Source of the DNA: Bifidobacterium sp. ESL0775
GTDB lineage: Bacteria > Actinomycetota > Actinomycetes > Actinomycetales > Bifidobacteriaceae
Direction of reading: 5' to 3'
Length of the DNA: 64,000 nucleotides
Assembly (NCBI RefSeq): GCF_029395475.1
Contig: NZ_CP113917.1
Span: 992,001 to 1,056,000 of the forward strand
Shown one piece after another: positions 45,887-55,581 of the stretch. A model generated the notes under the pieces. The model saw only the letters and a program-made list of their open reading frames with translations. It ran no database searches and was not told where the DNA came from. The number at the start of each line of letters is the position of its first letter. Position 1 is the first letter of the stretch. Made by a program: the position numbers and the translations under genes.

Positions 45887-48487
45887 ATGAGTGAACCGCA
45901 GGCCGAACAACCGGCGCTCGCCGGGCTGGCCCCGCGCAAACGCCGCAAGACGGTCACCCATACCCCAGCTGGGGAGAACCCGATCGCACAGGTCGTGCTG
46001 GACGTGCAGGCCACCCATTTGGGGCAGACTTTTGATTATCTCATCGATGAGAAATTCTCCGAGGCGGCGCAACCGGGCGTGATGGTCCGCGTTCGTTTCG
46101 GCGGCAGACGCGTCAACGGCGTCATCTGGGACCGCGTCGAGAAAAGCCATACCGCGGCTTCCGCGTTGCGTTACATCGAACGGGTCATGACCCCCGACGT
46201 CTTGGTGTCGGCCTCGATGCGGCGTGACATCAGCGCTATTGCTGAAGCCTATGGCGGCACTCCCGCCAATATCCTGCGTTTGGCCGTGCCTCCTCGTGTG
46301 GCCAAAGTCGATAAGGAACAGCATCTGGCGATGGCCGGAACGTGGGCGGGCAGCCGTGGCAAGGTCCGGCTGGATGACGACGCGCTTGGGCGCGGGGGTG
46401 AACGATTGCTGTCGAGTTACGACAACGCTCCGGCGCTGCAACGGGCACTGACTGGCGGGGGTTTCGCCTCGTTCGTGGTGGATGCTCTGCCGGGGGCAAC
46501 GCGTTGGGCCGACGATTTGGCCTATATGGCCTCTGCCGCTCTGCAAGTTGGTCGAGCCGCCGTTCTGGTGCTGCCGACCATGCGCGAGGTCAACGATGTG
46601 GCGGCGGCCCTGCGGCGATTCGGCCTCAAGCCGTTCAGACAGACTGCCGCGACGCATGGCGGCTATGACGGTGATTTCGCGTTGCTGGCGGCGGCCATGG
46701 CTCCGGCCGAACGGTATCGCTCCTATCTGGCGGCGGCGAGCGGTCAGGTGCGCTGCGTCATCGGCACCAGGGCAGCGATGTATGCGCCGGTTGAGGGACC
46801 GGGGCTGTTCGCCATCATCGAGGACGTGGCCTACCAGAACGCCGACGGCATGATGCCGTACGCCGCCGCACGCGGAGTGCTCCGCCTGCGCGCGAAGCTT
46901 CATGGCGGCATGTTTGTGGCTATGGCCAATGCCCGTAGTGCCACGAGCGAATGGGAAGTGAGCGCGGGTTCCGGTGGCGCGACCTCGCATAGGGCCAATG
47001 CCATGAATTATGACGCGAACGGTACGAGAAATATCGACACGGCGGAAAGCGCTGACAAGGCAGAAAACAAATTCACCGATAACGGTGGTAATGATTCCCA
47101 TGCCATTGCTGAAGAAAGCAAAACCGTTGGTTCTGCAAGCGACTCAGCGGACGCCATTGGGATAGACAAGAATCCAATATCCAAAAGTAATGCAAATCAA
47201 CCAGAGCCAATACTGGAGACCGGCGAGACCTATCCGTTGGATATGGGCGGGAAGGACAAAACAAAACAGGCCGAAGAAACCGCAAAAGAGCAGAAGGCTG
47301 AGGCGGACGACGCGATATTCTCCACCGAACCGACCTGCCAAGTCGAAGTCTGCGAGACGCCAGTCAGCGGGTTCAGCACTCCGGTGCATCCGCTTCCGGC
47401 TGTGGTCGAAAACGTTTTGCCGTGGATCCGATGGCTCAACCGTGACGAATTGGCGCGTCTGGCCGACCCGTCGATTGGCGCCCGCGTGCCGCACACCGCG
47501 GTCCGTGTCCTTTCCGAGGCCTTGGAACGGGGCCCGATCCTCTTTTCCATTCCCCATGACGGCGTCGCCGAAGTCCTGAGTTGCGCGCGTTGCCACCGCC
47601 AGGCCCGTTGCCCGCGCTGCACCGGGCCGTTGCAGCGGGTCCGTGGGGGAGCGCCGCGTTGTCGCTGGTGCGGGGCGCCGGCCAGTGATTGGACCTGTCC
47701 CCAATGCCATGGCAAGCGGATGAGTGTCGTGCGTGTGGGGGCGGCGGGCACGGCGGCGCAATTGCAGCACCTGTTCCGTAGCATCCCCATGGTCCTTTCC
47801 AGTCCAAGCCAGCCCAATGGCATCGTCGAATGGATTCCGGACCAGCCGCTGATCGTCATCGCCACGCCCGAGGCCGAGCCGCGGGTGAGGAAAGAGGACG
47901 GGACCGTCGGCCATTACCAGGCCGTGGCCATTCTCGATGCTTGGACGAGCCTTTACGCGCCGGGGGTCGATGCTCGCATCGATGCGCTGACCGCTTGGAT
48001 GCGCGCCGCGTCGATGTGCGCCTGCCGTGAGGAAGGCGGGCAGGTGCTCCTGCTCGGCGAGACGGACCCCGCGATCGCCGAATCGCTGGTGCGATGGGAC
48101 TCGCGCATCCTCGCCGCCCGCGAGCTGGACGAACGCGCGGAGACCGGGCTTCCACCTGTTTTCGCGGTCGCCTGCGTCTGGGGAAGGCGGGACGCGGTGA
48201 CGGCGACCCTGGCCCATATCGGGGCGTTGGACGGCGATTGGAGCCAGGTCCAGACGCAGGTCGGGCTGTTGCCAGCCGTTTTGGGGCCGGTGCCCATCGC
48301 CCAGCCGCGCACGGTGGACGCCCGCGAGCTGGAGGCCACGCAGGATCGTGTCAAGGCCGTGGTACGCGTGCCGCAAGGGCTGCGGGCGCAACTGGCCCAG
48401 CGCCTGCACACCGAGGTCGCCAGGCACGTCGCCACGCGCACGCCGGGGGAGTTGCGGTTCCAGCTTGATCCCAAGGATTTGATCTGA
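45887..48487 (+). CDS. priA: Actinobacterial PriA-like primosomal protein N', helicase motifs degenerate
   Basis: Replication-restart protein homologue, 866 residues. The N-terminal 3'-DNA-binding domain is recognisable (VVLDVQATHLGQTFDYLIDEKF, GVMVRVRFGGRRVNGVIWD). Walker A and the DExH box have lost consensus: DALPGATRWADD where GxxGxGKT is expected, IIEDVAYQN where DEEH is expected. The zinc module is present (CARCHRQARCPRC, CRWCGAPASDWTCPQC). About 150 residues (~351-499) form a low-complexity insertion. Helicase-dead PriA is known in other actinobacteria; here it probably keeps DNA and partner binding only. Confidence 0.85.
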   Translation: MSEPQAEQPALAGLAPRKRRKTVTHTPAGENPIAQVVLDVQATHLGQTFDYLIDEKFSEAAQPGVMVRVRFGGRRVNGVIWDRVEKSHTAASALRYIERVMTPDVLVSASMRRDISAIAEAYGGTPANILRLAVPPRVAKVDKEQHLAMAGTWAGSRGKVRLDDDALGRGGERLLSSYDNAPALQRALTGGGFASFVVDALPGATRWADDLAYMASAALQVGRAAVLVLPTMREVNDVAAALRRFGLKPFRQTAATHGGYDGDFALLAAAMAPAERYRSYLAAASGQVRCVIGTRAAMYAPVEGPGLFAIIEDVAYQNADGMMPYAAARGVLRLRAKLHGGMFVAMANARSATSEWEVSAGSGGATSHRANAMNYDANGTRNIDTAESADKAENKFTDNGGNDSHAIAEESKTVGSASDSADAIGIDKNPISKSNANQPEPILETGETYPLDMGGKDKTKQAEETAKEQKAEADDAIFSTEPTCQVEVCETPVSGFSTPVHPLPAVVENVLPWIRWLNRDELARLADPSIGARVPHTAVRVLSEALERGPILFSIPHDGVAEVLSCARCHRQARCPRCTGPLQRVRGGAPRCRWCGAPASDWTCPQCHGKRMSVVRVGAAGTAAQLQHLFRSIPMVLSSPSQPNGIVEWIPDQPLIVIATPEAEPRVRKEDGTVGHYQAVAILDAWTSLYAPGVDARIDALTAWMRAASMCACREEGGQVLLLGETDPAIAESLVRWDSRILAARELDERAETGLPPVFAVACVWGRRDAVTATLAHIGALDGDWSQVQTQVGLLPAVLGPVPIAQPRTVDARELEATQDRVKAVVRVPQGLRAQLAQRLHTEVARHVATRTPGELRFQLDPKDLI

Positions 48488-48573
48488 TTCGATATGGCGT
48501 TTTCGGTTCCATCGTCGCCGTGCTATGGAAACATGGAAACTAATAATGCCAACGTGTTGTTGAAGGAGGAGCC

Positions 48574-49281
48574 ATGAAAGGCTGGCCGGGCGAACCGGAG
48601 ATGGACTATAACGTGATCAAGGCTGAGGACGCGGCGCAAGGTGCCGCGGGCGAGCCCATTGAGAACGTGATTTTCGATTTCGGCAACGTGCTGGTGCGTT
48701 GGGACCCGCAGGCGGCGATGTTGCCGCGGTATTCGCAGGAGCTGACCGACAAGTTCCTCGACAACGACGTCTCAGGCTTCTACGACGCCAGTGATTCCAT
48801 GGACATCGGTGGCACGGAGGCGGAGGCCATAGCCCGGTCCCGTAAGAAATACGGCGATTTCTGGGCTGACATGATGGTCTATTACTATGACAATTTCGAG
48901 GATTCGCTGGTCGGCCCGGTGGAGGGCATGCGTGTGCTGGTTAACGACCTCAAGGCGGCCGGCATCGGCGTGTGGGGGTTGTCGAACTGGGCGACCGAGC
49001 TGTTCCCGCCGGCCAAGAGGATGTACCCGATTCTGAGCGATCTGGACGACGCGGTGGTCTCCGGCTATGTCAAGCTGCGCAAGCCGCACCGCGACATTTT
49101 CGAATACGCGCTGAAACGCTTCGCCATCGACGCCAAAACCGCTGTCTTCATTGACGACAAGGCGATGAACATCGTCGGCGCCAACGCCTCCGGCATACGC
49201 GGTGTGCGGTTCGACGATTCCTACAAGCTGCGGGCGCTGCTGCGGCAGCAAGGTCTGAATATCCCTGGTATCCAGCGCTGA
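48574..49281 (+). CDS. HAD-superfamily hydrolase (subfamily IA)
   Basis: A 235-residue phosphatase-like protein related to YihX-type HAD enzymes. Motif I is VIFDFGNVLVRWD, motif II WGLSNWA, motif III Lys in KLRKPHRDIF and motif IV FIDDKAMN. An ~30-residue N-terminal extension precedes the fold. ATG 48574 follows GGAGGAG. The cap region between motifs I and II is helical. It is 10 nt upstream of fmt, so probably co-transcribed. Substrate unknown; sugar phosphates are typical. Confidence 0.82.
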   Translation: MKGWPGEPEMDYNVIKAEDAAQGAAGEPIENVIFDFGNVLVRWDPQAAMLPRYSQELTDKFLDNDVSGFYDASDSMDIGGTEAEAIARSRKKYGDFWADMMVYYYDNFEDSLVGPVEGMRVLVNDLKAAGIGVWGLSNWATELFPPAKRMYPILSDLDDAVVSGYVKLRKPHRDIFEYALKRFAIDAKTAVFIDDKAMNIVGANASGIRGVRFDDSYKLRALLRQQGLNIPGIQR

Positions 49282-49291
49282 AAGGGGCTCC

Positions 49292-50335
49292 ATGCTGAAA
49301 GTGTTGTTCGCGGGCACGCCGGACGTGGCGGTTCCCGGGTTGCGTCGGCTCGCCGGCGACAAGGAGCATTTCGAGGTCGTTGCCGTGCTCACCAGGCCCG
49401 ACGCGCCGCAGGGGCGCGGGCGCAAGCTGACGCCAAGCCCTGTCAAAGAGGCCGCGCTTGAGCTGGACATCCCCGTGCTGGAAGGTGATCCGAAGGAACC
49501 ATCGTTCATCGCCGAGCTCAAGGCCACGGGCGCGCAGGCCGGGGCCATTGTCGCCTATGGCAAGATCCTCAAGAAGGACGTGCTCGCCGCTCTGCCGATG
49601 GGTTGGTACAACCTGCATTTCTCGTTGTTGCCGCAGTGGCGCGGCGCGGCTCCCGTCCAGCGCTCGATCTGGAGGGGCGACACCGTCACCGGGGCCACCG
49701 TCTTCAGACTGACCGAAGGCATGGATACCGGCCCAATTCTGGCGCAGTCGACCTGCGAGATCGGCCCGCACGACACTTCCGGGGACCTTCTGGACCGCCT
49801 CGCCGAGGACGGCTCGCATCTGCTGGCCTCAGCGCTTGAGGCCATGGCAGAAGGGCGGATTGTCATGCAGGAGCAGCCGCAAGGCGCCTATGAGGTGGCC
49901 AAGAAGATCTCCCACGACGACGCGCGCATCCGCTTCGATGTGCCTGTGTTTGCCGTCGACCGGCAGATTCGCGCCTGCACGCCCGAGCCGGGTGCGTGGT
50001 GCATGCTGCATCCGCAGGGAGTGGTCTCCGCTGATAACGGGAATGGTGATCGTGCCTCGGCTGGTGAGGATGTCGAAAAGGATATGGGCGACGCAGAACC
50101 GTTCCATGTGCTTGAGGCTCGTCCGGCGGACGAACAGGACCCACAAGTGCCCTCGGATCTGAAACCGGGCATGCTGGCCACCACCAAGAAGCATGTCTGG
50201 ATTGGAACCGCCACGGCACCAATCGAGTTGCTGCGGGTCAAGGCACAGGGCAAAAAGGCCATGCGCGCCGCCGACTGGGCCCGAGGCGCCCGTCTCGCCC
50301 CCCGATGCCTACGTCGACTGAATCCGCGTTGTTGA
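49292..50335 (+). CDS. fmt: Methionyl-tRNA formyltransferase, C-terminus probably frameshifted
   Basis: Formylates initiator Met-tRNA, 347 residues as read. Catalytic motifs are VLFAGTPDVAVPGL, RPDAPQGRGRKLTPSPVK and the folate-site SLLPQWRGAAPVQRSI (SLLP). The C-terminal tRNA-binding domain has an inserted acidic stretch (~252-275). The last residues read APRCLRRLNPRC, after a run of six C at 50298-50303. With five C the frame would give APDAYVD and stop at 50319-50321, which looks like a more natural end. The frameshift affects only the extreme C-terminus, so activity is likely retained. Confidence 0.93.
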   Translation: MLKVLFAGTPDVAVPGLRRLAGDKEHFEVVAVLTRPDAPQGRGRKLTPSPVKEAALELDIPVLEGDPKEPSFIAELKATGAQAGAIVAYGKILKKDVLAALPMGWYNLHFSLLPQWRGAAPVQRSIWRGDTVTGATVFRLTEGMDTGPILAQSTCEIGPHDTSGDLLDRLAEDGSHLLASALEAMAEGRIVMQEQPQGAYEVAKKISHDDARIRFDVPVFAVDRQIRACTPEPGAWCMLHPQGVVSADNGNGDRASAGEDVEKDMGDAEPFHVLEARPADEQDPQVPSDLKPGMLATTKKHVWIGTATAPIELLRVKAQGKKAMRAADWARGARLAPRCLRRLNPRC

Positions 50336-50520
50336 TTAGGGACCAATTTCCGTTTTCCTATAAGGATTATGTTTTTCCATCGTGATGGTTGCTTTCCGAA
50401 TATGTTGCGAATTACATATCGACAACGTCCAGAATACATGACGAGGGCGTAAAACTTTCGTCTGACTCCCTAAGATGGGGAGAGATATCTACGGATAGAG
50501 GATTCTGATGCGGGGGATAT

Positions 50521-52062
50521 ATGAGTGATGACGAGGATAGCCCGGAGGCGTTGGCGCGGGAGAACGACAACCTGCGGGCCAAGAACCATGCGTTGGCCGT
50601 GGCGCTCACGCGGGCCGGCAAGGAGTTGCAGAAGGCCAAGTCCCAGCTCGGATTGATGGCCTCGCCGCCGTTGAACTTCGCCACGATGGTGCGTGTGGAC
50701 TCGTGTGCTACAGACGAACAGGGTGTGCAGCACGCCAAGGCCGAGGTGCTTTCGGGCAATCGGCGGCTGATCGTGCCGGTGGCCTCGAACGTCCCTGCCT
50801 CGCGTCTGGTCGGCGGCAGGACCGTGCTCTTGAACGAGAACATGGTGTTGGTCGAGCAGCGCGGGCTTGAGATTTCCGGTGCGGTGCGCGTCGTCAAACA
50901 GGCTTTGGACGACGGTAGGTTGATGGTCGCAGACGAATCCGGTAACGTCACGCTTGTCGAGCGGGCCAGCGCGCTCGCGGATGTCGCCATCGAGTCGTCC
51001 GCCCGGATTCTGGTGGACGGCGCCGCCCGTTTGGCGCTGGAGGTCTTGCCGGGTGAGAACGCGACCGATCTGGTGCTGGAGCAGACGCCCGACGCCACCT
51101 TCGACGACATCGGCGGGCTTGATTCGCAGATCGAGCGCATCAAGGACGCCGTCGAGCTGCCCTTCCTGCACCGCAAGCTTTTCGAACGGTACGATTTGCG
51201 GCCACCCAAGGGCGTGTTGCTGTATGGGCCTCCAGGCAATGGCAAGACGCTGATCGCCAAGGCCGTCGCCAATGCGCTTTCCGGAGGCGATGCCGAGAAC
51301 GGCGTGTTCCTTTCAGTCAAGGGCCCGGAACTGCTCAACAAATACGTGGGCGAGTCCGAGCGGCTCATTCGCCTGATTTTCAAGCGGGCCCGTGCCCGTG
51401 CCGCCGAGGGCAAGCCGGTCATCGTCTTCATCGACGAGATGGACTCGCTGTTGCGTACGCGCGGTTCCGGTGTGTCCAGCGACGTGGAGACCACCATCGT
51501 CCCGCAGTTCCTGGCCGAGCTCGACGGTGTGGAAAGTCTTGATAACGTCATCGTCATCGGCGCCTCGAACCGCGTCGATATGATCGATCCCGCTGTGCTG
51601 CGCCCGGGGCGTCTCGATGTCAAGATTCGCATAGACCGGCCCGATGAAAAGGCGGCGGCGCAGATCGTATCGCACTATCTCACCGATAATCTTCCCTACA
51701 AGACTGGGCAGGACGCGGCGTCGCTGACCAAAGTCCTGGTCGACAGCGTTTACGCGGACGGCCCACAGCGCCATATCTGCGACGTGTGCGACGAGCAGGG
51801 GCGTTGGTCGAGAGTCATGTTGGCCGATGTGATGTGCGGGGCGATGCTCAAGAACATCGTCGACCGCGTCAAGACGCACGCCGTCAAGGATTCGATCACA
51901 CAAGGGCGGCCGATGGAGATCGGGGCCGATACAGTGCTTCGTGCCGTCGACGACGAATTCGCCGAGACCAGCGATTCCGTCATGGATTCCGACCCGGTGC
52001 AATGGTCGAAGATCAACGGCATCGCCGGCGGCCATGCCGTGCGCATCCGGCCGGCGCAATGA
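50521..52062 (+). CDS. arc: Proteasome-associated AAA ATPase ARC/Mpa
   Basis: Hexameric AAA+ unfoldase of the Pup pathway, 513 residues. The N-terminal coiled coil (~residues 9-45) recruits Pup. OB domains follow, then the AAA module with Walker A GPPGNGKT (236-243), Walker B FIDEMD (303-308) and arginine finger region RPGRLD. Mpa proteins that feed the 20S proteasome end in a QYL-type gate-opening tail; this one ends RIRPAQ. No prcB/prcA genes lie between dop and pafA/pup. It probably works as a proteasome-independent unfoldase. dop follows after 22 nt. Confidence 0.93.
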   Translation: MSDDEDSPEALARENDNLRAKNHALAVALTRAGKELQKAKSQLGLMASPPLNFATMVRVDSCATDEQGVQHAKAEVLSGNRRLIVPVASNVPASRLVGGRTVLLNENMVLVEQRGLEISGAVRVVKQALDDGRLMVADESGNVTLVERASALADVAIESSARILVDGAARLALEVLPGENATDLVLEQTPDATFDDIGGLDSQIERIKDAVELPFLHRKLFERYDLRPPKGVLLYGPPGNGKTLIAKAVANALSGGDAENGVFLSVKGPELLNKYVGESERLIRLIFKRARARAAEGKPVIVFIDEMDSLLRTRGSGVSSDVETTIVPQFLAELDGVESLDNVIVIGASNRVDMIDPAVLRPGRLDVKIRIDRPDEKAAAQIVSHYLTDNLPYKTGQDAASLTKVLVDSVYADGPQRHICDVCDEQGRWSRVMLADVMCGAMLKNIVDRVKTHAVKDSITQGRPMEIGADTVLRAVDDEFAETSDSVMDSDPVQWSKINGIAGGHAVRIRPAQ

Positions 52063-52084
52063 TTGGTAATACAAGAAAGGCGTA

Positions 52085-53881
52085 ATGCGAATGACTGTAC
52101 GTAGGATGATGGGCACCGAGACGGAGTATGCGGTTTCCGACTTGGGGCAGTCGCATTACAATCCCGTCCAGCTTTCGTTCGATGTGGTTAGTGGTGCGGC
52201 GGACCCTGAAACACAGCACATCCGCTGGGATTACCGGCAGGAGGACCCGTTGAACGACGCCCGTGGCACACGCTTGCCGCGTGCCGCCGCGCGTGCGGAT
52301 ATGCTCACCGACGAGCCGCAACGGCAGATCGTCAACGTCATTGCGCCCAACGGCGGCCGCGTCTACGTTGACCACGCGCATCCTGAATATTCCGCGCCCG
52401 AGACCATGGACCCTTTCGAGGCTGTCTGCTACGACCACGCCGGAGATCGCATCATGCTTGAGGCCGCCCGGAAAGCCAACGAGCGCAAGGGTTCCCATAT
52501 CGTTTTGCATCGCAACAACGTGGACGGCAAAGGCGCCAGCTGGGGCACCCATGAGAACTATGTGATGTTGCGTCGCGTCCCGTTCAACCGGGTGGCCGCG
52601 CTGATGACCTTGCATTTCATCTCTCGCCAGATCTACACGGGTTCCGGCCGTGTCGGCATCGGCGAGAAAAGCGAGGAAGCTGGATTCCAGCTCAGCCAAC
52701 GCGCCGATTATATCCATTCCATCGTCGGCCTGCAGACCACTTTCGACCGGCCGATTATCAACGCCCGCGACGAATCCCATGTCACCGGCGATTACCGGCG
52801 CCTCCATGTCATCGTCGGTGACGCCAACCGCATGGACGTGCCGCAAGCCCTGAAACTCGGTACGACGAGCATGCTGTTGTGGCTGCTTGAGCAAACCATG
52901 CTAGGAAATAGTCATACGAACGATGCCAATGACACCTCGAATTTTGAGCATGAAGGCGAACGCGGAGTTCAAGCTGGTGAGATTGGCGATGATGCGCCGA
53001 TGATTAGTGATGACAATGCATTCGATCTTGACGGTTTGCTCGCCGATTTGCAACTGGTCGACCCGGTAGGGGCCATGCATATCGTCTCCCATGATTTGAC
53101 ACTTGGGGCGACATTGCCGTTTGAGCATGGAGGCGACACGACCGCATGGCAGATCCAAGTGCGCCTGCTCTCGGCCGTATCCGCGCAAGGTGCGGCCACC
53201 TACGGCACTGACAGCAGGGGAGAGCCGCTCTGGCCGGATGAGCCGACCAAACGGATCATGGCGATGTGGCGTCAGGCGCTCGCCGATGTGGCCAAAGTCC
53301 GCCACGCCACCGGCGACGAACGCCTCATCATGGCCGGCGAAGGCTCCCGCCTGGAATGGTTGCTGAAGTGGCAACTCCTGGAACGCCTGCGCCGCAAGAC
53401 CAGCGAACCGTGGTCCAGCCCCAAACTCGCCGCCCTTGACCTGAGCTGGGCCGCCCTCGACCCGTCGCGATCGGTCTTCGCCCGCCTGCAATCGCAGACC
53501 GAGCGCGTGGCTCTCGACCAAGCCGAAGACCCAAGCCAAGCCGATATCGAAGTCCAACGCGCCACATCAATGCCGCCCGAGGACACGAGGGCATGGCTGC
53601 GCGCCGAAATTATCAAGCGTTTCCCTCAAGACGTCATCGCCGCCTCGTGGTCCCACGTCACGGTTCGTGCCGCCCAAGACGACAGTGCCGGTGCCGATAC
53701 CGACTACACAACGGATGCCGAAGGCAACCGCATGTCCCGCACCTCGTCCCATCTTTTCTCGCTGGATATCTCAGAACCAACTTATTGGTCCAAGTCCCGC
53801 TGTGAACAAGTACTATCAGATTCTGAAACTCACAACGAATCTGCAGTACAGACTTTAAAACGTCTAGCAAGTCAAAAATAA
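52085..53881 (+). CDS. dop: Pup deamidase/depupylase Dop
   Basis: Glutamine-synthetase-like enzyme that removes Pup from substrates, 598 residues. It starts MRMTVRRMMGTETEYAV (catalytic/ATP site GTETEY). The Dop-specific loop is present (HIRWDYRQEDPLNDARG), which distinguishes it from PafA. Further motifs are AHPEYSAPETMDPFEAVCYDHAGD, ASWGTHENY and HVTGDYRRLHVIVGDANR. A variable acidic insertion occupies ~272-322, making it longer than usual Dop (~500). Because Pup here already ends in Glu, deamidation is not needed and depupylation is the likely job. Confidence 0.9.
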   Translation: MRMTVRRMMGTETEYAVSDLGQSHYNPVQLSFDVVSGAADPETQHIRWDYRQEDPLNDARGTRLPRAAARADMLTDEPQRQIVNVIAPNGGRVYVDHAHPEYSAPETMDPFEAVCYDHAGDRIMLEAARKANERKGSHIVLHRNNVDGKGASWGTHENYVMLRRVPFNRVAALMTLHFISRQIYTGSGRVGIGEKSEEAGFQLSQRADYIHSIVGLQTTFDRPIINARDESHVTGDYRRLHVIVGDANRMDVPQALKLGTTSMLLWLLEQTMLGNSHTNDANDTSNFEHEGERGVQAGEIGDDAPMISDDNAFDLDGLLADLQLVDPVGAMHIVSHDLTLGATLPFEHGGDTTAWQIQVRLLSAVSAQGAATYGTDSRGEPLWPDEPTKRIMAMWRQALADVAKVRHATGDERLIMAGEGSRLEWLLKWQLLERLRRKTSEPWSSPKLAALDLSWAALDPSRSVFARLQSQTERVALDQAEDPSQADIEVQRATSMPPEDTRAWLRAEIIKRFPQDVIAASWSHVTVRAAQDDSAGADTDYTTDAEGNRMSRTSSHLFSLDISEPTYWSKSRCEQVLSDSETHNESAVQTLKRLASQK

Positions 53882-53921
53882 GTAGTCAAAAGTGTAAACG
53901 TAAGATTATAAGCCAAAGTGA

Positions 53922-54010
53922 GTGGAGGGCTGGGATATGCGATGGCTAGACATAAAGCTTGGCCTACCGGCCTGGAGGGTGTCTAGACATTGTATATCCC
54001 AGCCCTCCAC
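53922..54010. terminator. Nested palindrome between convergent dop and pafA
   Basis: A perfect 17-bp outer stem (53922-53938 with 53994-54010; core GGAGGGCTGGGATAT) encloses CTAGACA/TGTCTAG (53946-53952, 53980-53986) and GGCC/GGCC (53961-53964, 53969-53972). It sits midway between two converging genes, so a bidirectional terminator is likely, although no T-runs flank it. A small mobile palindromic repeat is the alternative. Confidence 0.55.
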
Positions 54011-54063
54011 GGTGACGCTGGAAAATAGATAAAGCAATTAAATGACAGCTAATAAAAGTAAAT

Positions 54064-55581
54064 CTACAAACTTTCTATTAGTTGCTTATAATCTGCATCA
54101 TCTTCAAACGCAAACGGATCGATGAGTTCGGCTTCGCGGCGGGTCGGAGCTGTCGTCTTCAAATGCGTCCAATCGCAACTGAACGAAGCTCCGCTATGCA
54201 GAGCTTGACGAATGAATCCTCCACGCAAGGCTGCGCGGGTATCCTCCGGCGGATTGTTCAGCGCTTGTGCAACTGTATCGTCGCCAACCAGTTCCTTCAT
54301 GAGACCGTGCTTCATCAGTGATGGATAGATGCTCCCGTTGACGATGTCGTGGTAATTCAGGTCGATCTCACGCGCTTGGACTTGCGAAAGCGAGGGGTTG
54401 CGGCGTTTCATCTGCGTCAACAGCTGGTACTTCGCCACCCAGTCGACCCGATCGCTCAATGAGTCGAAATCGCGTTCCGAAAGCGCGTCCAGTGTCCGCT
54501 TCCATTCGTTGAGAATGTCCCTGCAGCTGGTCTGCGGTAAGGAGTTTACGACTCCATCGCCATGTTCTTCAAGGAAACGATCGACGATGTGCCAGTAAAG
54601 ATATTGGATTTCCAGAGCGGTGACGCTGTCAGTTTCGCCGGGATTCTCAGTCGTCTCGGCCCCAAACTTCCGTTGCATTGTGCGGAACGCTTCGATATCC
54701 TCAAGTTGCATTACAGATTCTCCACAACTCAAATCGACGCTCATCGCTTGGTTCGAAGCACTCGGATCGGTCAATCCGCAGGCTTCGAACCCGGAGGGCA
54801 CACCTCGCCGGGCCGCGTCCTCGATGACACAGAGCACCAGATGCGTGGTCGCCAGTTTCATGAACGTGGCCCATTGCGAGCGGTTCGAGTCGCCGATGAT
54901 GACGTGCAGGCGGCGGAACTCGTCGGGGTCGGCGTGTGGCTCGTCGCGGGTGTTGACCATCGGGCGAGAACGTGTGGTGGACGAGGAGACGCCCTCGTCG
55001 AGGAATGCCGCGCGTTGCGTGATTTCAAACCCGTTTTCGCTCACACGTCCGGCTCCGGTGAAAAGCTGCCGGGTCACCAGGAACGGCAGCAGCTGTTGCT
55101 TGATGATGGGCAGCGAGATGTAGCGCCGCACCAGATAGTTCTCATGGCAGCCGAACGAGTGGCCAGCCGAGTCGACGTTGTTCTTGAAGAGGTGGATGGT
55201 GGCGTGTTCGCCGTGCGTTCTGCGTAGCCGCTCCTGCGCGCCTTTGGCGAGCCGACGCATGATTTCCTCGCCGGCCAGATCCTGCGCCAACGCCTGCGAG
55301 GGGTCACGGGCCTCGGCGGTGGCGTACTCGGGGTGTGAGCCGACATCGAGATAAAGTCGAGAGCCGTTCTCCAAGTACGTGTTGGTCGAGCGCGAACGCG
55401 AGAGGATTGGCGCGAACATCATCATGGCGACCTGACCTGGGTCACAAGGCTGGTTCGCCCCGGTCACGGAGACGCCATGCTCCGTTTCGATACCGAAAAT
55501 GCGGGCGAAGGAATCGTATTCGGGGGAGCGCCGCGTGCGGTTGCCGGGCCCTTGGTTGCTGCTGTCGCGCAGCTGTGGCAT
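54064..55581 (-). CDS. pafA: Pup-protein ligase PafA
   Basis: Ligates the C-terminal Glu of Pup to substrate lysines using ATP, 505 residues. Glutamine-synthetase-like motifs are RIFGIETEHGVSV, DVGSHPEYATAEARDPSQALAQDLAGE, LFKNNVDSAGHSFGCHENYLV and TRDEPHADPDEFRRLHVIIGDSN. It lacks the Dop loop. An ATG at 55581 overlaps the pup stop (TGATG); a GTG one codon earlier is possible. Coupling to pup gives coordinated supply of ligase and modifier. Confidence 0.94.
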   Translation of the reverse strand: MPQLRDSSNQGPGNRTRRSPEYDSFARIFGIETEHGVSVTGANQPCDPGQVAMMMFAPILSRSRSTNTYLENGSRLYLDVGSHPEYATAEARDPSQALAQDLAGEEIMRRLAKGAQERLRRTHGEHATIHLFKNNVDSAGHSFGCHENYLVRRYISLPIIKQQLLPFLVTRQLFTGAGRVSENGFEITQRAAFLDEGVSSSTTRSRPMVNTRDEPHADPDEFRRLHVIIGDSNRSQWATFMKLATTHLVLCVIEDAARRGVPSGFEACGLTDPSASNQAMSVDLSCGESVMQLEDIEAFRTMQRKFGAETTENPGETDSVTALEIQYLYWHIVDRFLEEHGDGVVNSLPQTSCRDILNEWKRTLDALSERDFDSLSDRVDWVAKYQLLTQMKRRNPSLSQVQAREIDLNYHDIVNGSIYPSLMKHGLMKELVGDDTVAQALNNPPEDTRAALRGGFIRQALHSGASFSCDWTHLKTTAPTRREAELIDPFAFEDDADYKQLIESL

